From Bacteroidia bacterium (lineage in GTDB: Bacteria > Bacteroidota > Bacteroidia > Flavobacteriales > NORP286), in NCBI GenBank assembly GCA_016763665.1, contig JAESTI010000133.1, positions 1-6,399 on the forward strand: 6,399 nucleotides of DNA, given 5' to 3'. Made by a program: the position numbers and the translations under genes. The notes beneath the pieces are model-generated. The model was not told the DNA's origin. It did no database searches and saw only the letters and a list, made by a program, of their open reading frames with translations. This document shows, piece after piece, positions 5,091-6,399 of the stretch. Position 1 is the stretch's first letter, and the number at the start of each line of letters is the position of its first letter.

Positions 5091-5963
5091 CTAAAAAACC
5101 ATATAATCCTCAGGATTAATTGGTTTACCATTATACCACAACTCAAAATGCAAGTGTTGTCCAGATGACAATTCCCCAGAATCGCCAATAATGGCTATGA
5201 CATCTCCTGCCTTAACAAAATTACCTACTTTTTTGAGTAAAACAGAGTTGTGTTTGTAAAAAGACAACAAATTGTGAGTATGCTGTATACCAATTACATA
5301 TCCGGTTTCTGATGTCCATGTAGCTAGAATAACAGTACCGTCAAGTGTTGCTTTAATGGCTTCATTTTTTTGAGCGACTACATCAACTGCATAATGCTTA
5401 GCGGAAGCGTCAAACTTTTCAGTTAAAATTCCCTTTAAGGGAGTAAAGAAAGTAAAACTGGCTATGTTGTCTTTTGTGTCTGTTTTATCTCTAAAATAAA
5501 GGTCGTAATTACTTTCAGCGTCTTCAATTTCAGCTCTCAATGCTGAATCTGCTTTTGATAATTTATACTCTGTAAGATCTTTATCTACATTGACCATTGA
5601 TTCTTTTTCAACATCATCTTCGGTAGTTAAGTTTCCTTCCAGTACGTTTTTGATGTTGGCTATGTACAAGTCTTTCTTTGTTATACTTTTTTGTAGGGAA
5701 TCGGTTTTGAGAATTAAATTGGTAAGGTCTTGTCTCATTCCTATATCGGCATACCCAGGGATGTATATTTTTAACGGTGTGAAAATTATCACGGAAGTGA
5801 TCAAAATTACCATAAGTATAAATGTAACACTGGCAAAGACAAATAAGTTCATCATAGACAATTTCCATGCAAATTTCTCTTCATGTGTATTAGCATTAAG
5901 TATTACAAGGCGATACTTGTCTCTTACTTTATGAATAAATTTCTGATCTTTTTGTTTACTCAT
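5091..5963 (-). CDS. Membrane-anchored M23 (LytM-type) zinc metallopeptidase
   Basis: This 290-residue protein is a probable peptidoglycan endopeptidase. A basic cytoplasmic N-tail (1-34) is followed by one membrane helix (about 38-62), a periplasmic segment with coiled-coil character (about 75-160, charged, leucine-spaced), and a C-terminal M23 domain (about 172-287). All key residues are present: H190 and D194 in HYAVD, H238 in FYKHNS, and H270 and H272 in GQHLHFELW. By homology with LytM, H190, D194 and H272 bind zinc while H238 and H270 act in catalysis, so the enzyme should be active rather than a degenerate activator. The domain also has the usual VGNFVKAGDVIAIIGDSG segment. The next gene downstream encodes bactofilin, suggesting that the filament localises this enzyme. 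It is divergent from the plus-strand gene at 6063. Confidence 0.95.
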   Translation of the reverse strand: MSKQKDQKFIHKVRDKYRLVILNANTHEEKFAWKLSMMNLFVFASVTFILMVILITSVIIFTPLKIYIPGYADIGMRQDLTNLILKTDSLQKSITKKDLYIANIKNVLEGNLTTEDDVEKESMVNVDKDLTEYKLSKADSALRAEIEDAESNYDLYFRDKTDTKDNIASFTFFTPLKGILTEKFDASAKHYAVDVVAQKNEAIKATLDGTVILATWTSETGYVIGIQHTHNLLSFYKHNSVLLKKVGNFVKAGDVIAIIGDSGELSSGQHLHFELWYNGKPINPEDYMVF

Positions 5964-5988
5964 TCTTATGATGTTATTAAACGAACGG

Positions 5989-6018
5989 CAAAATAAGGGC
6001 TAATTCATTCATTTTCAA
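5989..6018 (-). promoter_or_regulatory. Probable promoter for the M23 peptidase gene
   Basis: On the minus strand TTG (6018-6016) is followed after exactly 19 bases by TTATTTTG (5996-5989), one base off the TAnnTTTG consensus. This is the standard spacing for the Bacteroidota primary sigma factor. The box is 25 bases upstream of the peptidase ATG. The 99-base gap to the divergent gene at 6063 must also hold that gene's promoter. The best plus-strand candidate there is TATTATTTG at 6041-6049, which has one base too many between its halves. Confidence 0.5.
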
Positions 6019-6062
6019 AATCACAAGCGGTGTTTTGGCATATTATTTGAATTCTTATTACT

Positions 6063-6399
6063 ATGGAAAAAGTATTCAAATTCTGCAGTTTATTGATCTT
6101 ATTGTTTTCCATAAATGCATCAATAATTTTGGCCGGATCAAAATGGACCAATCAACTTTACATTTCACCAACAATAAATATTGGGTATACTTTTAACGCC
6201 GGACTTAATTATGGTATTGAAGCAGATTTTGGTTTTTTTCAATTGGACAATTATCCATACTCTATGAATGGTGGAATAAATGTTTCATCTTATTGGATAT
6301 AGTCTAAATTCTACACGCACGATATTAATACTTTTAATGTAGTAGTAAATAATGATTATTTAGATTTTAAATTAGGTTATGGGTTAGCAAGCTACAGAT
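6063..6399 (+). pseudogene. Probable outer-membrane beta-barrel protein gene with an in-frame stop (3' end beyond the window)
   Basis: From the ATG at 6063 the frame encodes a signal peptide (residues 1-24, core FCSLLILLFSINASIILA). After it come alternating hydrophobic, aromatic and glycine residues typical of barrel strands (QLYISPTINIGYTFNAGLNY, GIEADFGFF). A TAG at 6300-6302 ends this after 79 residues. The same frame then stays open for 32 codons to the edge and keeps the same character (FKLGYGLASYR), while both other forward frames soon hit stops. The simplest reading is one gene broken by a single substitution, perhaps a tyrosine codon, or a sequencing error at that base. A genuine 79-residue protein is less likely, because it would be too short for a barrel. 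I cannot name the family. The gene is divergent from the M23 peptidase and has no visible Shine-Dalgarno. Confidence 0.55.

Noticed and set aside
5590..5934. Open frames on both strands (plus 114 codons; minus 84 codons at 5614-5868) inside the M23 gene
   Set aside because: Both overlap the well-supported peptidase gene, which has all its catalytic residues in its own frame. Neither has recognisable features.

Overview
This window is an ATP synthase locus from an AT-rich member of the Bacteroidota. A Cytophagales-type marine or soil bacterium is my best guess, but the genus cannot be fixed from this sequence. Four things support the phylum. The F0 a subunit carries a long N-terminal extension with a signal peptide. 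The ATP synthase genes sit next to bactofilin and M23 peptidase genes. Shine-Dalgarno sequences are weak or absent. Several genes are preceded by boxes of the Bacteroidota -7 type (TAnnTTTG).

Almost everything is transcribed on the minus strand, so the biological order runs from right to left. From 5963 down to 3959 lie a membrane-anchored M23 metallopeptidase, a bactofilin, an AtpZ-like protein whose gene overlaps the bactofilin gene by 86 bases, and an unrecognised four-helix membrane protein in the position where an AtpI-like protein would be expected. From 3907 to 3172 two small unrecognised genes (60 and 149 codons) interrupt the locus. They end in a probable intrinsic terminator. From 2957 to the left edge lie atpB, atpE, atpF, atpH and the first 108 codons of atpA (subunits a, c, b, delta and alpha).

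Transcription signals divide the locus. Promoter-like boxes precede the peptidase, the bactofilin, atpB and atpA. A strong terminator-shaped hairpin followed by eight U residues lies directly after atpE, inside the operon. This could let atpB-atpE transcripts outnumber those of the downstream genes, which would suit an enzyme that needs many c subunits and few of the others. That regulatory reading is inference.

The F0/F1 subunits form the proton-driven ATP synthase. AtpZ and the four-helix protein probably assist c-ring or F0 assembly or ion supply. The peptidase and bactofilin probably act in cell-wall shaping. At the right edge, divergent from the peptidase, a plus-strand gene for a probable exported outer-membrane barrel protein contains an in-frame amber stop at 6300-6302 and then stays open to the window edge, so it may be a pseudogene. 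I saw no tRNA, rRNA, CRISPR array or insertion sequence.
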